Part shown: piece after piece, positions 8,167-15,842 of the stretch
Layout of the letters: every line of letters begins with the position of its first letter
Numbering within the stretch: position 1 is the stretch's first letter
From: Mycobacterium gordonae
GTDB lineage: Bacteria; Actinomycetota; Actinomycetes; Mycobacteriales; Mycobacteriaceae
NCBI RefSeq assembly: GCF_001417955.2
Contig: NZ_LKTM01000001.1
Location: 62,001-126,000, forward strand
Reading direction: 5' to 3'
DNA length: 64,000 nucleotides
Notes under the pieces: generated by a model
Told to the model about the DNA's origin: nothing
Databases searched by the model: none
Seen by the model: the letters and a program-made list of their open reading frames with translations, nothing else
Program-made: the position numbers and the translations under genes

Positions 8167-9108
8167 CTAGCGGCAGGATGTGTGGTTCGGGTCCGGTGTC
8201 CAGTGGATCGGTCCGGCGACTATGGAGTGACTGGTCAATTTGCGTCCCAGCACCTGTTGAGCGGCGCGCGCCGCATCGATCAGGGCAGGTAGCGATACCC
8301 CGGTCGATACGCCCATCTCGTGGAACATGCTGATCAAGTCTTCCGAGGCGATGTTTCCGGTGGATCCTGCCGGCACCGGGCAGCCGCCGAGTTCGCCGAA
8401 GCTGGACTCGAAGCTGGTGCATCCAGCCTGCAGCGCGGCGTAAGCGTTAGCCAGTCCCTGTCCGCGGGTGTTGTGGAAGTGGGCAGTGACCTCGACACCC
8501 GGCAGTCGTTCAATGGCGGCGGTGAAGAACTCACCGACGTAGGCGGGATTGGCCATTCCCGTAGTGTCGCCGAATCCGATCTCACTGGCGCCGGCTGCCG
8601 CGAACTGCTCGGCGATATCCAGCACCCGCGTCATCGGCACCCTGCCCTCGAACGGACAGCCGTAGGACGTGGCAATGACCGCGGCGCACCGCAGGCCCTC
8701 GGCGACAATGCGTTTGGCGATGATCTCGTTGTCGGACATGGATTCGGCGATGCTCCGGTTCACGTTCTTCTTGTTGTGCGTCTCCGACGCGCTGACGAAG
8801 ATGGCCACCTCGCCGAACGTCTCGCGTACTTTGAGGGCATTGTCCAGTCCCTTGCTGTTGGGTACCAGCACCATCAGTGAAACTTCCTCGGGCACATCGA
8901 CGCCGCGCAGCACCTCAACGCCGTCGGACAGCTGCGGGATGACGTCGGGGCGAACGAAACTGGCCACTTCAATGCGTTTCAGCCCGGTGCGGGCCAGCCG
9001 GTTGATCAAGTGGATCTTGTTCGCGGTGGCGATCGTTTCCGGTTCGTTCTGGAATCCGTCGCGCGGGCCTACCTCGCGGATATCGACATGTGTGGGCAAC
9101 CCGCTCAC
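8167..9108 (-). CDS. HMG-CoA lyase-like enzyme
   Basis: 313 residues with the HMG-CoA lyase TIM-barrel signature: EVGPRDGFQNE near residue 12 (catalytic Arg, metal Asp), IEVASFV, AHFHNTRGQG (metal histidines) and the active-site GGCPVPAGSTGNIASEDL containing the catalytic Cys. The family splits tertiary 3-hydroxy-3-methyl acyl-CoA into acetyl-CoA and an acyl product. No biotin-dependent acyl-CoA carboxylase is encoded nearby, so it may act on a 3-hydroxy-3-branched acyl-CoA from the cluster rather than in leucine breakdown. The ATG at 9108 overlaps the upstream stop (ATGA). Confidence 0.9.
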   Translation of the reverse strand: MSGLPTHVDIREVGPRDGFQNEPETIATANKIHLINRLARTGLKRIEVASFVRPDVIPQLSDGVEVLRGVDVPEEVSLMVLVPNSKGLDNALKVRETFGEVAIFVSASETHNKKNVNRSIAESMSDNEIIAKRIVAEGLRCAAVIATSYGCPFEGRVPMTRVLDIAEQFAAAGASEIGFGDTTGMANPAYVGEFFTAAIERLPGVEVTAHFHNTRGQGLANAYAALQAGCTSFESSFGELGGCPVPAGSTGNIASEDLISMFHEMGVSTGVSLPALIDAARAAQQVLGRKLTSHSIVAGPIHWTPDPNHTSCR

Positions 9109-10331
9109 AGTGCGCTCCTTTCCCGGTCGAGCTGATCGCGGAACTTGGGGGCGGCGATCGCGACCAGGCGTCGCGCTCGTTCCCTCAGGCTGCAGCCGCG
9201 CAAATGCGCGACGCCGTATTCGGTGACGACGGTGTCGACATCAGAACGCGCGGTGGTGACCACCCCGCCGTCGAGCGAGGCCTTGATGGTGGACCGACCA
9301 CGCGAGGTGGCCCGCAGCGCGATGATCGACCGTTTACCGGTGAGCGAGGCCGCCCGGGTGAAGTCCACTTGCCCGCCGACGGCGCCCACGTAAACCCCGC
9401 CGCTGACCTCGGCGCCCACCTGCCCGGTCAGGTCGACCTCGACGGCGAAGTTGACCGATACCAGCGAGCTCAGTTGCGAAAGTATTTGCGGGCTGTGGGT
9501 GTAACTCGTCGGCAGGAAGCGGGCGGGCAGCTCGGCCACCCGGCTGTAGAGCTCGGCAGAACCCAACGCGATGCCGGCAACTATCAGGCCGGGGTCAATC
9601 TCCTTGCGCCTGCAGGTGATAACACCTTTGTCGACCAGCCGGAGCACCCCGTCGGTGACCATGCCGGTGTGGAATCCCAGGTCCTCGTGTTCGGACAGGG
9701 CATCGAGCGCCGCGGCGCCCAGCGAGCCGACGCCCATCTGCACGGTGTCGCCGTCGTCGACGAGACCGGCGACGTGGGCGGCGATACGGCGCTCGGTGAT
9801 ACCCGCTGCGCGGGTGGGATCTTCGGCGAGCGGCCGATCCGTGCTGATGGTCGCGGCAAAGCGGTCCAGCGGAATTCGTGGGCTGCCCGCCGGTTCCGGC
9901 ATTCTCTGGTTGATTTCGGCGATCAGCACAGGCGTGTGCGGTATCGCGTCGGCGACATAGTCGACCCCGATGCCCAACGAGCATGTCCCGTCCTTATCGG
10001 GCGGGGACACCTGAATCAGGCCGACATCACACGGAAGGCGGCGCTCGGCGAACATGCGGGGTAAAGCCGAATAGTGGCACGGCACCACGTCCAGCCGACC
10101 CGACCGACTCAGTTCGCGAAGCTCGCCAAGTCCGCCGTAGGACACCATCGACATCCGGCCGGGGATCGTCACGGCCAGCTGGTCGTTCCAGCTCAGCCCG
10201 GTGAAGGTCCGGATCGGACCGATCCGGGGATTCTGCAGGATCAGCGCGTCGACAAGGGGGCGCGGTTCGGCCGCGGCCTGACCCCACCAGACACCGTCGC
10301 CGCGGGACAGGAATCTGGTGAAATCGATCAT
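9105..10331 (-). CDS. Acetyl-CoA hydrolase/transferase family protein
   Basis: 408 residues from ATG 10329-10331 (MIDFTRFLSRGDG), chosen for its ATGA overlap with the thiolase stop. The two-domain CoA-transferase fold of the acetyl-CoA hydrolase/4-hydroxybutyrate CoA-transferase family is seen in GDTVQMGVGSLGAAALDAL, GFHTGMVTDGVLRLVDKG, GGVYVGAVGGQVDFTRAA and VVTEYGVAHLRG. In the better-known transferases the catalytic Glu lies in an HTEM-like motif; here it reads HTGM, so transferase chemistry is uncertain and hydrolase or another donor arrangement is possible. It probably activates a carboxylic acid or recycles CoA for this operon. Confidence 0.85.
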   Translation of the reverse strand: MIDFTRFLSRGDGVWWGQAAAEPRPLVDALILQNPRIGPIRTFTGLSWNDQLAVTIPGRMSMVSYGGLGELRELSRSGRLDVVPCHYSALPRMFAERRLPCDVGLIQVSPPDKDGTCSLGIGVDYVADAIPHTPVLIAEINQRMPEPAGSPRIPLDRFAATISTDRPLAEDPTRAAGITERRIAAHVAGLVDDGDTVQMGVGSLGAAALDALSEHEDLGFHTGMVTDGVLRLVDKGVITCRRKEIDPGLIVAGIALGSAELYSRVAELPARFLPTSYTHSPQILSQLSSLVSVNFAVEVDLTGQVGAEVSGGVYVGAVGGQVDFTRAASLTGKRSIIALRATSRGRSTIKASLDGGVVTTARSDVDTVVTEYGVAHLRGCSLRERARRLVAIAAPKFRDQLDRERSAL

Positions 10332-11530
10332 GTCGGAACCCGCTGAATCAAGGTCCCCGTGCCGAGACCTCCGCCACAGCACATCGACACCAGGCCGAGA
10401 TCGGCCTCTCGGCGCTCGAGTTCGGCGACCAGTGTGGCCAGCAGTCGGGCCCCGGTGGCGCCCACCGCATGTCCTAGCGCGATGGCTCCGCCGTTGACGT
10501 TGACACGATCGGCGTCCGGACGAATTTCTCGCTGCCAAGCGAGAACCACCGAGGAAAATGCCTCGTTGATTTCGAACAGGTCGATGTCACCGACCGTGAG
10601 GTTGTTGCGTTGCAGCAGCTTTCGGGTGGCCGGAATGGGTCCGGTCAGCATGATGATCGGATCGACTCCGACGGTGGTCTGGTCGAGGACGCGGGCGCGT
10701 AGACGCAGTCCGAGCCGGCGCGCGGCATCGGCAGAGCACAGCAACACGGCGGCGGCGCCGTCACTGATCGGCGATGACGACCCGGCAGTGATTCGCCCGC
10801 CTTCTTTGCGGAAGGCCGGCTTGAGATTGGCCAGCGTCTCCAACGTGGTTTCCGGACGCACGCATTGGTCCCCGTGGCGAAGTTGACCGTCGAGGGTCAT
10901 CGGCACCATCTCGGCAACAAACCTGCCGTCGGCGATGGCCTTGGCCGCGTTCTGATGCGACCGCGACGCAAAGGCATCCATCTCCTCGCGGCTCAGCTGC
11001 CACTGGTCCGCGATCAACTCGGCGCTTTCGCCTTGGTGCACGAAGCTGTAGCGGTCGCGCAGCTCGGCTGTCCACGGATCGCCGTAGAGTTCGGAGATCT
11101 TGCCGGGCGAGTCGATCGGGACGTGGCCCATGTGCTCGACGCCACCGGCGATCACGACGTCGTGTGTGCCCGAGGCCACCAGAGCCGCGGCCATTTCCAC
11201 TGCGGTTTGCGCTGAGCCGCAACGCCGGTCCAGTGTGGTCGCCGGTACCTCCGGCGGATAGCCCGCCTGCAGCCAGGCGTTGCGGGCGATGTTGCGGGAC
11301 TGTTCTCCGAACGGGGCGGTACAACCGATGACCAGATCTTCGACCAGCGCGGGTTCGATACCGGTGCGTGTGATGAGCTCGGTGTAGCAGGCGGCGAGCA
11401 TCGCGTTGGGGTGGGTGTCGCGGTACCAGCCGCGCTCGGGATGCGACTTGCCGGTTGGTGTGCGTACCGCTTCAGCGATGTAGACCTCGCGGCCCGTTAC
11501 GGCGAACGGACCAGTCACGTTGCGGCCCAT
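10328..11530 (-). CDS. Acyl-CoA thiolase (FadA6-like)
   Basis: 400 residues, the usual thiolase length. Nucleophilic Cys104 lies in DRRCGSAQTA; NEAFSSVVLAW, GGAIALGHAVGATGAR and the second catalytic Cys in MCCGGGLGTGTLI are all present. It should cleave a 3-ketoacyl-CoA with CoA to release acetyl- or propionyl-CoA. It resembles FadA6-type degradative thiolases of steroid-ring catabolism, but the rest of the cluster is not the known KstR2 regulon, so substrate cannot be read from homology. Start 11528-11530 overlaps the SDR stop (TGATG). Confidence 0.92.
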   Translation of the reverse strand: MGRNVTGPFAVTGREVYIAEAVRTPTGKSHPERGWYRDTHPNAMLAACYTELITRTGIEPALVEDLVIGCTAPFGEQSRNIARNAWLQAGYPPEVPATTLDRRCGSAQTAVEMAAALVASGTHDVVIAGGVEHMGHVPIDSPGKISELYGDPWTAELRDRYSFVHQGESAELIADQWQLSREEMDAFASRSHQNAAKAIADGRFVAEMVPMTLDGQLRHGDQCVRPETTLETLANLKPAFRKEGGRITAGSSSPISDGAAAVLLCSADAARRLGLRLRARVLDQTTVGVDPIIMLTGPIPATRKLLQRNNLTVGDIDLFEINEAFSSVVLAWQREIRPDADRVNVNGGAIALGHAVGATGARLLATLVAELERREADLGLVSMCCGGGLGTGTLIQRVPT

Positions 11531-12297
11531 CAGATCACCGTCCCGCCATCCACCGGCAGCACCTGACCGGTGATGTAGGAGGCGGCGTCGGAAGCCAGAA
11601 AGACGAAAGTCGGCGCGATCTCATCCGGAAACGCCCAGCGTCCCAGCGGAATTCGGGCCAGAGTCTTGGCGGCCAGCTTTTCGTTGGTGCGGATGTTGGC
11701 CGTCATGGCCGTTGCGGCCAACGGCGCGACGGCATTGACGGTGATGGATTGGCGCGCCAGCTCGCGCGCCAGCGACTTCGTCAGCCCGATGATGCCGGCT
11801 TTGGCGGCACCGTAGTTGGCCTGACCGATGGTGCCGGTAATGCCGGCCGCTGAGGTGACATTGATGATCCGGCCGGTGCCATCTGTCGGCAGATGGTGCA
11901 AGGCGGCCTGGCTGCATACGAAGCTACCCACCAGGTGGATGTCGACGATACGCCGGAAGTCCTGCTCCGAAAGGTCCGCGAACATGGCCGGCGCGATGGC
12001 GCCGGCGTTGTTCACCAGGACGTGAAGCACACCGCCGCCGAGTTCGGCTGCGGCCGCGGCGGCTTCGGTTGCCGCAGCCGAGTCACGCACATCCAGTACG
12101 AACGGCCGTGCGGTACCACCGGCGGCAATGATCGATTCCGCGGTGGCCAGCGCGGCGTCCTTGTCGATATCGGTCACCAGCACCGCGGCGCCGGCCGCGG
12201 CGAAAGCCTGGGCGATCGCCTCGCCGACGCCGCTGCCCGCACCGGTGACCAGCGCCGAACGCCCATCGAGGCGGAAGACATCGCGCTGCGGGGACAT
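11530..12297 (-). CDS. SDR dehydrogenase
   Basis: 255 residues from ATG 12295-12297 (MSPQRDVFRLDG), which overlaps the stop of the acyl-CoA dehydrogenase gene. Motifs: TGAGSGVGE, VTDIDKDAA with the NAD-selecting Asp, NNAGAIAP, INVTSAAG and YGAAKAG (YxxxK). This is the second SDR of the operon; having two fits a path with two alcohol or hydroxyacyl oxidations. FabG-type 3-oxoacyl reductase activity cannot be excluded. Confidence 0.9.
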   Translation of the reverse strand: MSPQRDVFRLDGRSALVTGAGSGVGEAIAQAFAAAGAAVLVTDIDKDAALATAESIIAAGGTARPFVLDVRDSAAATEAAAAAAELGGGVLHVLVNNAGAIAPAMFADLSEQDFRRIVDIHLVGSFVCSQAALHHLPTDGTGRIINVTSAAGITGTIGQANYGAAKAGIIGLTKSLARELARQSITVNAVAPLAATAMTANIRTNEKLAAKTLARIPLGRWAFPDEIAPTFVFLASDAASYITGQVLPVDGGTVI

Positions 12298-13463
12298 CAG
12301 TAGCTCCTCGGCAGACCCAGCACGTGCTCGCCCAGGTAATTGAGCACCATCTCCTGGCTGATCGGGGCGATCCGGGTAAGCCGGGCCTCCCGGAAATATC
12401 GGGCCACGTGATACTCCTCGGAGTAACCCATGCCGCCGTGGGTCTGCAGCGCACGGTCGGCCGCATCGAACGCGGCGTCGGCGCACAGGTATTTGGCCGT
12501 ATTAGCCTCGCGTGCACAGGGTTCGCCGTTGTCGTAAAGCCAGGTGGCCTTGCGCAGGATCAACTCGGCGGCATCCAAGCGGGCTAGTGAGTCGGCAAGC
12601 GGGAACTGTATTCCTTGGTTCATCCCGATCGGCCGGCCGAATACCTCCCGCTCGTTTCCGTAGCGGACAGCCGCGCGCAGTGCGGCCCGCCCGATGCCCA
12701 GGGCCTCTGCGGCGATCAGGCAGCGTTCGGGGTTGAGTCCGTCGAGGATGTAGCGGAAACCCTGACCTTCCTCGCCGACTCGGTCCTCCACCGGAATCTC
12801 GAGTCCGTCGATGAACAGTTCGTTGGAGCTGACCGCGTTTCTCCCCATCTTGTGGATCGGCCGAATATCGACCTTGCTGCGATCAAGGTCGGTCAGGAAC
12901 AGCGTCATGCCATCGGTTTTGCGCGAGGCGTCCTCGAACTTCGTGGTGCGGGTAAGCAGCAGGATCTTCTCCGATTCCAGCGCTTTGGAGATCCACACTT
13001 TGCGGCCGTTGACGACATATCGATCACCTTCGCGCCGGGCAAAGGTGGTGATCTTCGTGGTGTCCAGGCCCGCGCCCGGTTCAGTCACGCCGAAACACAC
13101 GTGCAACTCACCGGTGACGATGCGAGGCAACGTGCGGGCTTTGAGCTCCGCGGAACCGTGCATGATCACCGGGTGCATGCCGAATATCGACATATGCATT
13201 GAGCTGGCGCCGTTCATCCCGGCTCCGCTGGCTGCGACTTCTTCCAGCAGAATCGACGCCTCGGTGATGCCGAAGCCGTGACCGCCGTATTCCTCCGGCG
13301 TCGTGATGCCGAGCCAGCCGCCTCCGGCGAAGGCGTCATAGAACTCAGTCGGAAACTCGTGGTCCTGGTCCTTGGTCAGCCAGTAGTGGTCGTCGAACTT
13401 GCCTGCCAGTTCAGCGACTGCACTACGGATAGTCTGCTGATCCTCGCTCAACTCGAAGTCCAC
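12297..13463 (-). CDS. Acyl-CoA dehydrogenase
   Basis: 388 residues from GTG 13461-13463 (VDFELSEDQQTIR), the normal N-terminus of this family, with GGAG about 10 bases upstream; an ATG at 13493 would add 10 residues. Domains: helical N-domain, FAD strand domain with VCFGVTEPGAGLDTTKI and YVVNGRKVWISKA, then the C-terminal helical bundle with REVFGRPIGMNQGIQFPLAD, LQTHGGMGYSEEYHVAR and ARLTRIAPISQEM. In the last motif the catalytic Glu is at its FadE position only loosely. It introduces the 2,3-double bond into the pathway acyl-CoA. First gene of the tight run ending at 2920. Confidence 0.92.
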   Translation of the reverse strand: MDFELSEDQQTIRSAVAELAGKFDDHYWLTKDQDHEFPTEFYDAFAGGGWLGITTPEEYGGHGFGITEASILLEEVAASGAGMNGASSMHMSIFGMHPVIMHGSAELKARTLPRIVTGELHVCFGVTEPGAGLDTTKITTFARREGDRYVVNGRKVWISKALESEKILLLTRTTKFEDASRKTDGMTLFLTDLDRSKVDIRPIHKMGRNAVSSNELFIDGLEIPVEDRVGEEGQGFRYILDGLNPERCLIAAEALGIGRAALRAAVRYGNEREVFGRPIGMNQGIQFPLADSLARLDAAELILRKATWLYDNGEPCAREANTAKYLCADAAFDAADRALQTHGGMGYSEEYHVARYFREARLTRIAPISQEMVLNYLGEHVLGLPRSY

Positions 13464-13507
13464 AACGCTCTCCGCTCCACCTCGGATATTCAACCTAAAT
13501 GCAAATC

Positions 13508-13527
13508 ATACTAATGGACAGACCAAA
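13508..13527 (-). promoter_or_regulatory. Putative operator, copy 1 of a repeated 20-bp element
   Basis: On the plus strand it reads ATACTAATGGACAGACCAAA; read toward the downstream gene it is TTTGGTC-TGTCC-ATTAGTAT. It matches the element at 15539-15558 in 18 of 20 bases. The core TGGTCnGnCCA is palindromic at its ends and resembles sites of FadR-type GntR regulators; TAGTATGAT beside it could serve as a -10 box. It lies 14 bases upstream of the earliest possible start of the acyl-CoA dehydrogenase gene. No GntR gene is in the window. Confidence 0.55.
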
Positions 13528-13565
13528 AAGAAACCCTGATGGTCTACCCGTTCGGCCTGTCACGG

Positions 13566-14645
13566 TCAGATGGTGGCGGGCAGCAGCGGCAGCACGTCGG
13601 CGATGCGCTCATTCCACGCCGCGGGCGTGCCGAACAGCACGCGGTCGAGTTTGGCGCGCTTGTAGAACAACTGCAGATCGTGTTCCCAGGTGTAGCCGAC
13701 GGCGCCGTGCAACGTCAGCGCGGTGTCGGCGATTTCGGCGGCCCCGCGGGTGACCTGAGCCATTGCCACCGCCGCATGGGTGGCGCGCTCGGGCAACCCC
13801 TCCTCGGTCGATTGGGCCGCGTAACAAACGATGGACAGTGACGATTCCACCGTGACCAGCATTTGTGCCGCGGCATGTTTCACCGCCTGAAACGAGCCGA
13901 TCGCTCGACCGAACTGATGGCGCTGCTTGCTGTAGTCGACGGCCAACTGGAGCATCCGCTCAGCTGCGCCCAGGGCGTCGGCAGCGGTGAGAACGGCTGC
14001 TCTGGTGGCGATTTCGCCGATTGCGGCTGCCGCGTCGATATCGATGCGGCGTGCGGCGGCGTCATCGAAGACGACATCGGCCACATCTCGGGAACGATCC
14101 AGCAGCGGGCGGGGGTGCACGGCGACCCCCGCCTCAGCGCAATCCACCACCCACAGCGACGTGGCCGCCCCCTCGAGTGCAGGCGTCAGCAAATGCCGCG
14201 ACCGCCCGGCGCCGAGCACGCAGGGTATCCGCCCCCGCAGTCGGCCTGCGCCGCACCGCACCGACGTGGCCACTGTCGGGATGTGGTCCGCCGGCGCCGC
14301 CAGCGCGGTCACCGCACCAGACTCTAACGCCGACCGCACCAGCGCCGGCTCGTCAGCCAGCGCCGGGACGACCATCGCCGCCTGTAGCCAGAGGGACGAC
14401 GGCACCGCCGCGCGCCCGAGTTCGCGTGCGGTCAGCGCCAATTCGAGGACGCCGCCCCCCTGGCCACCGAGGTCCTCGTCGAAACCGACGCCGGCCCAGC
14501 CCTCATCGACGAAGAGGCGCTCGAATGCGGCCGGGTCACCTGCGTCCAGCCAGCGCCGGACCGCTGACGAATCGGCGCGTTCAGCCAACCACTCGCGAAG
14601 CGATGCGGTGAACATCTGCTGTTCTTCGGAAAGCTCTAAATGCAT
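13566..14645 (-). CDS. Acyl-CoA dehydrogenase, short variant
   Basis: 359 residues, shorter than the usual 380-400. N-terminus MHLELSEEQQMFTASLREWL; the middle FAD domain is divergent (the usual TEP/WITNG motifs are poorly kept), as in FadE-beta subunits. The C-terminal part is clear: YSKQRHQFGRAIGSFQAVKHAAA and LTLHGAVGYTWEHDLQLFYKRAK. Such divergent dehydrogenases often pair with a canonical partner as alpha2beta2 heterotetramers in mycobacterial steroid catabolism; the 12297-13463 product is the obvious candidate partner here. It lies in the second transcription unit of the cluster, downstream of the membrane protein. Confidence 0.88.
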   Translation of the reverse strand: MHLELSEEQQMFTASLREWLAERADSSAVRRWLDAGDPAAFERLFVDEGWAGVGFDEDLGGQGGGVLELALTARELGRAAVPSSLWLQAAMVVPALADEPALVRSALESGAVTALAAPADHIPTVATSVRCGAGRLRGRIPCVLGAGRSRHLLTPALEGAATSLWVVDCAEAGVAVHPRPLLDRSRDVADVVFDDAAARRIDIDAAAAIGEIATRAAVLTAADALGAAERMLQLAVDYSKQRHQFGRAIGSFQAVKHAAAQMLVTVESSLSIVCYAAQSTEEGLPERATHAAVAMAQVTRGAAEIADTALTLHGAVGYTWEHDLQLFYKRAKLDRVLFGTPAAWNERIADVLPLLPATI

Positions 14646-14753
14646 TGGGCTGTCTCCCGTCGGCCTCTACGTGCGCTTGTAATGGGAAGCCAAGGAACTC
14701 CGGTTGCGTGGCGACGTCCAGTTTCATGGCACGACGTGCACCGCCTGCGCGGG

Positions 14754-15491
14754 TCAACTGCCCACGGCGGCGGACACGGGAACCGGGTCCGGCTCGCCGG
14801 CACGGTCGAGTTCTTTCAGCATGTACCACGTGGTCAGAGTGAGGTACCCGCCCCAGATGACGACGGGCAGGTAGAACGCCAGCAAGCCGTGGTACGCAAA
14901 TGGGCCGCTCTTGAAAAACGCTGGGCCCGAGGCGAAGAACAGTGTCACGGCGCCGGCGAGAGTGAGCCAGGTGAGCCAGCGCGGGATCATCGGCCTGGGC
15001 CGATGATCCATCAACTCCACGACCGCGGTCGCCACCATCTCAATAGCCAGGTAGATCCAGCCGAGCAGGAAGGCGAACCACGCCCAGTCGTAGAAGGCCT
15101 GGATGACGTCAGCGCTGCTCTCCTTTCGGTACGCCGACACGATCCAGGCACACGCGTTGAGGAAGACGATCAACGAAATGAAAACTCCACACACTGCCGT
15201 GGTAAGCGACCACACCGGCCAACGGCCCTCGATCTTTGCCAGCATGATGCCGAACATGATGGAGCCGGGTGTCAGTATTCCCGCGGCGACGTAGAAGAGG
15301 CTGCAACCGACAATCGTTCCCCAGTGGTGCGTCTCGCTGAACCACACCTTGGTGGCACCGAGGCCGAGGTCGGCGCGCGCAGGCAGGTAGAAGTGAGCGA
15401 CTCCCAGCCAGCCGATCGCGGTGAGCAGAATGAAGATCCAATTGCACCACAGCCCGAACTTCTGGGATCCACGCCGTTCGACGTGCTGCAT
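14754..15491 (-). CDS. Six-helix membrane protein linked to catabolic operon
   Basis: 245 residues from ATG 15489-15491 (MQHVERRGSQKFG), with AAGGGG ahead of it; the frame extends upstream but through the operator. About six membrane helices: FGLWCNWIFILLTAIGWLGV, TIVGCSLFYVAAGILTPGSI, LTTAVCGVFISLIVFLNACA, WAWFAFLLGWIYLAIEM, LTWLTLAGAVTLFFASG and YHGLLAFYLPVVIWGGYL. It has the same topology as the 17135-17914 protein, which neighbours cytochrome-oxidase-like subunits. Function unknown; a membrane electron-transfer or uptake role is conjecture. The putative operator copy 2 lies 48 bases upstream. Confidence 0.7.
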   Translation of the reverse strand: MQHVERRGSQKFGLWCNWIFILLTAIGWLGVAHFYLPARADLGLGATKVWFSETHHWGTIVGCSLFYVAAGILTPGSIMFGIMLAKIEGRWPVWSLTTAVCGVFISLIVFLNACAWIVSAYRKESSADVIQAFYDWAWFAFLLGWIYLAIEMVATAVVELMDHRPRPMIPRWLTWLTLAGAVTLFFASGPAFFKSGPFAYHGLLAFYLPVVIWGGYLTLTTWYMLKELDRAGEPDPVPVSAAVGS

Positions 15492-15842
15492 AGTTTCGCC
15501 CCTTGAGCCGATACCGGTAAACCATGATCGTGCTAATGATACTAATGGCCTGACCAAAAGGAAAGAGACGTGATCGACGCCGCTGAGTTGGGCCGGTGCC
15601 TCTGAATGGGGACGTATATGCGCTTTTGGGGGGAAGTCAGCCCCCGCTGCATCGGCGAGAATCGCGATAGCTCAGGCCACGACGCGCCGGCGGGCCGGAC
15701 CCGCGAGATTGCCATCCAAGGTGCGCGACCGCGGATATGCCAGAAGGGTGGATGTCCTGGTGGAGACAGTGATGAGTGGGGCACCGCCACCAAGTCGGCC
15801 CGACGGCAACGCGCCGCTACCGTCTTTTAGGTGAGATCGGCG
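15492..15842. other. Divergent intergenic region (351 bases)
   Basis: Lies between the minus-strand membrane-protein gene and the plus-strand gpsA. It contains the second 20-bp operator-like element at 15539-15558, close to the membrane-protein start. The remainder (about 15560-15828) has short frames on both strands but none with family resemblance or a good ribosome site. The gpsA ribosome site AGGTGAG is at 15829-15835. No RNA gene or terminator is evident. Confidence 0.6.
15539..15558 (-). promoter_or_regulatory. Putative operator, copy 2 of a repeated 20-bp element
   Basis: Plus strand ATACTAATGGCCTGACCAAA, matching copy 1 (13508-13527) except at two positions inside the core. Read toward the membrane-protein gene it is TTTGGTC-AGGCC-ATTAGTAT, followed by CATTAG. 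The arrangement relative to the gene matches copy 1: the TGGTC/GnCCA core, then a TAGTAT box that could be the -10, then the start codon within 50 bases. Conservation of the flanks as well as the core suggests one regulator governs both transcription units. Confidence 0.55.

Noticed and set aside
15606..15830. 74-codon frame upstream of gpsA
   Set aside because: No ribosome site or recognisable motif; composition looks non-coding.
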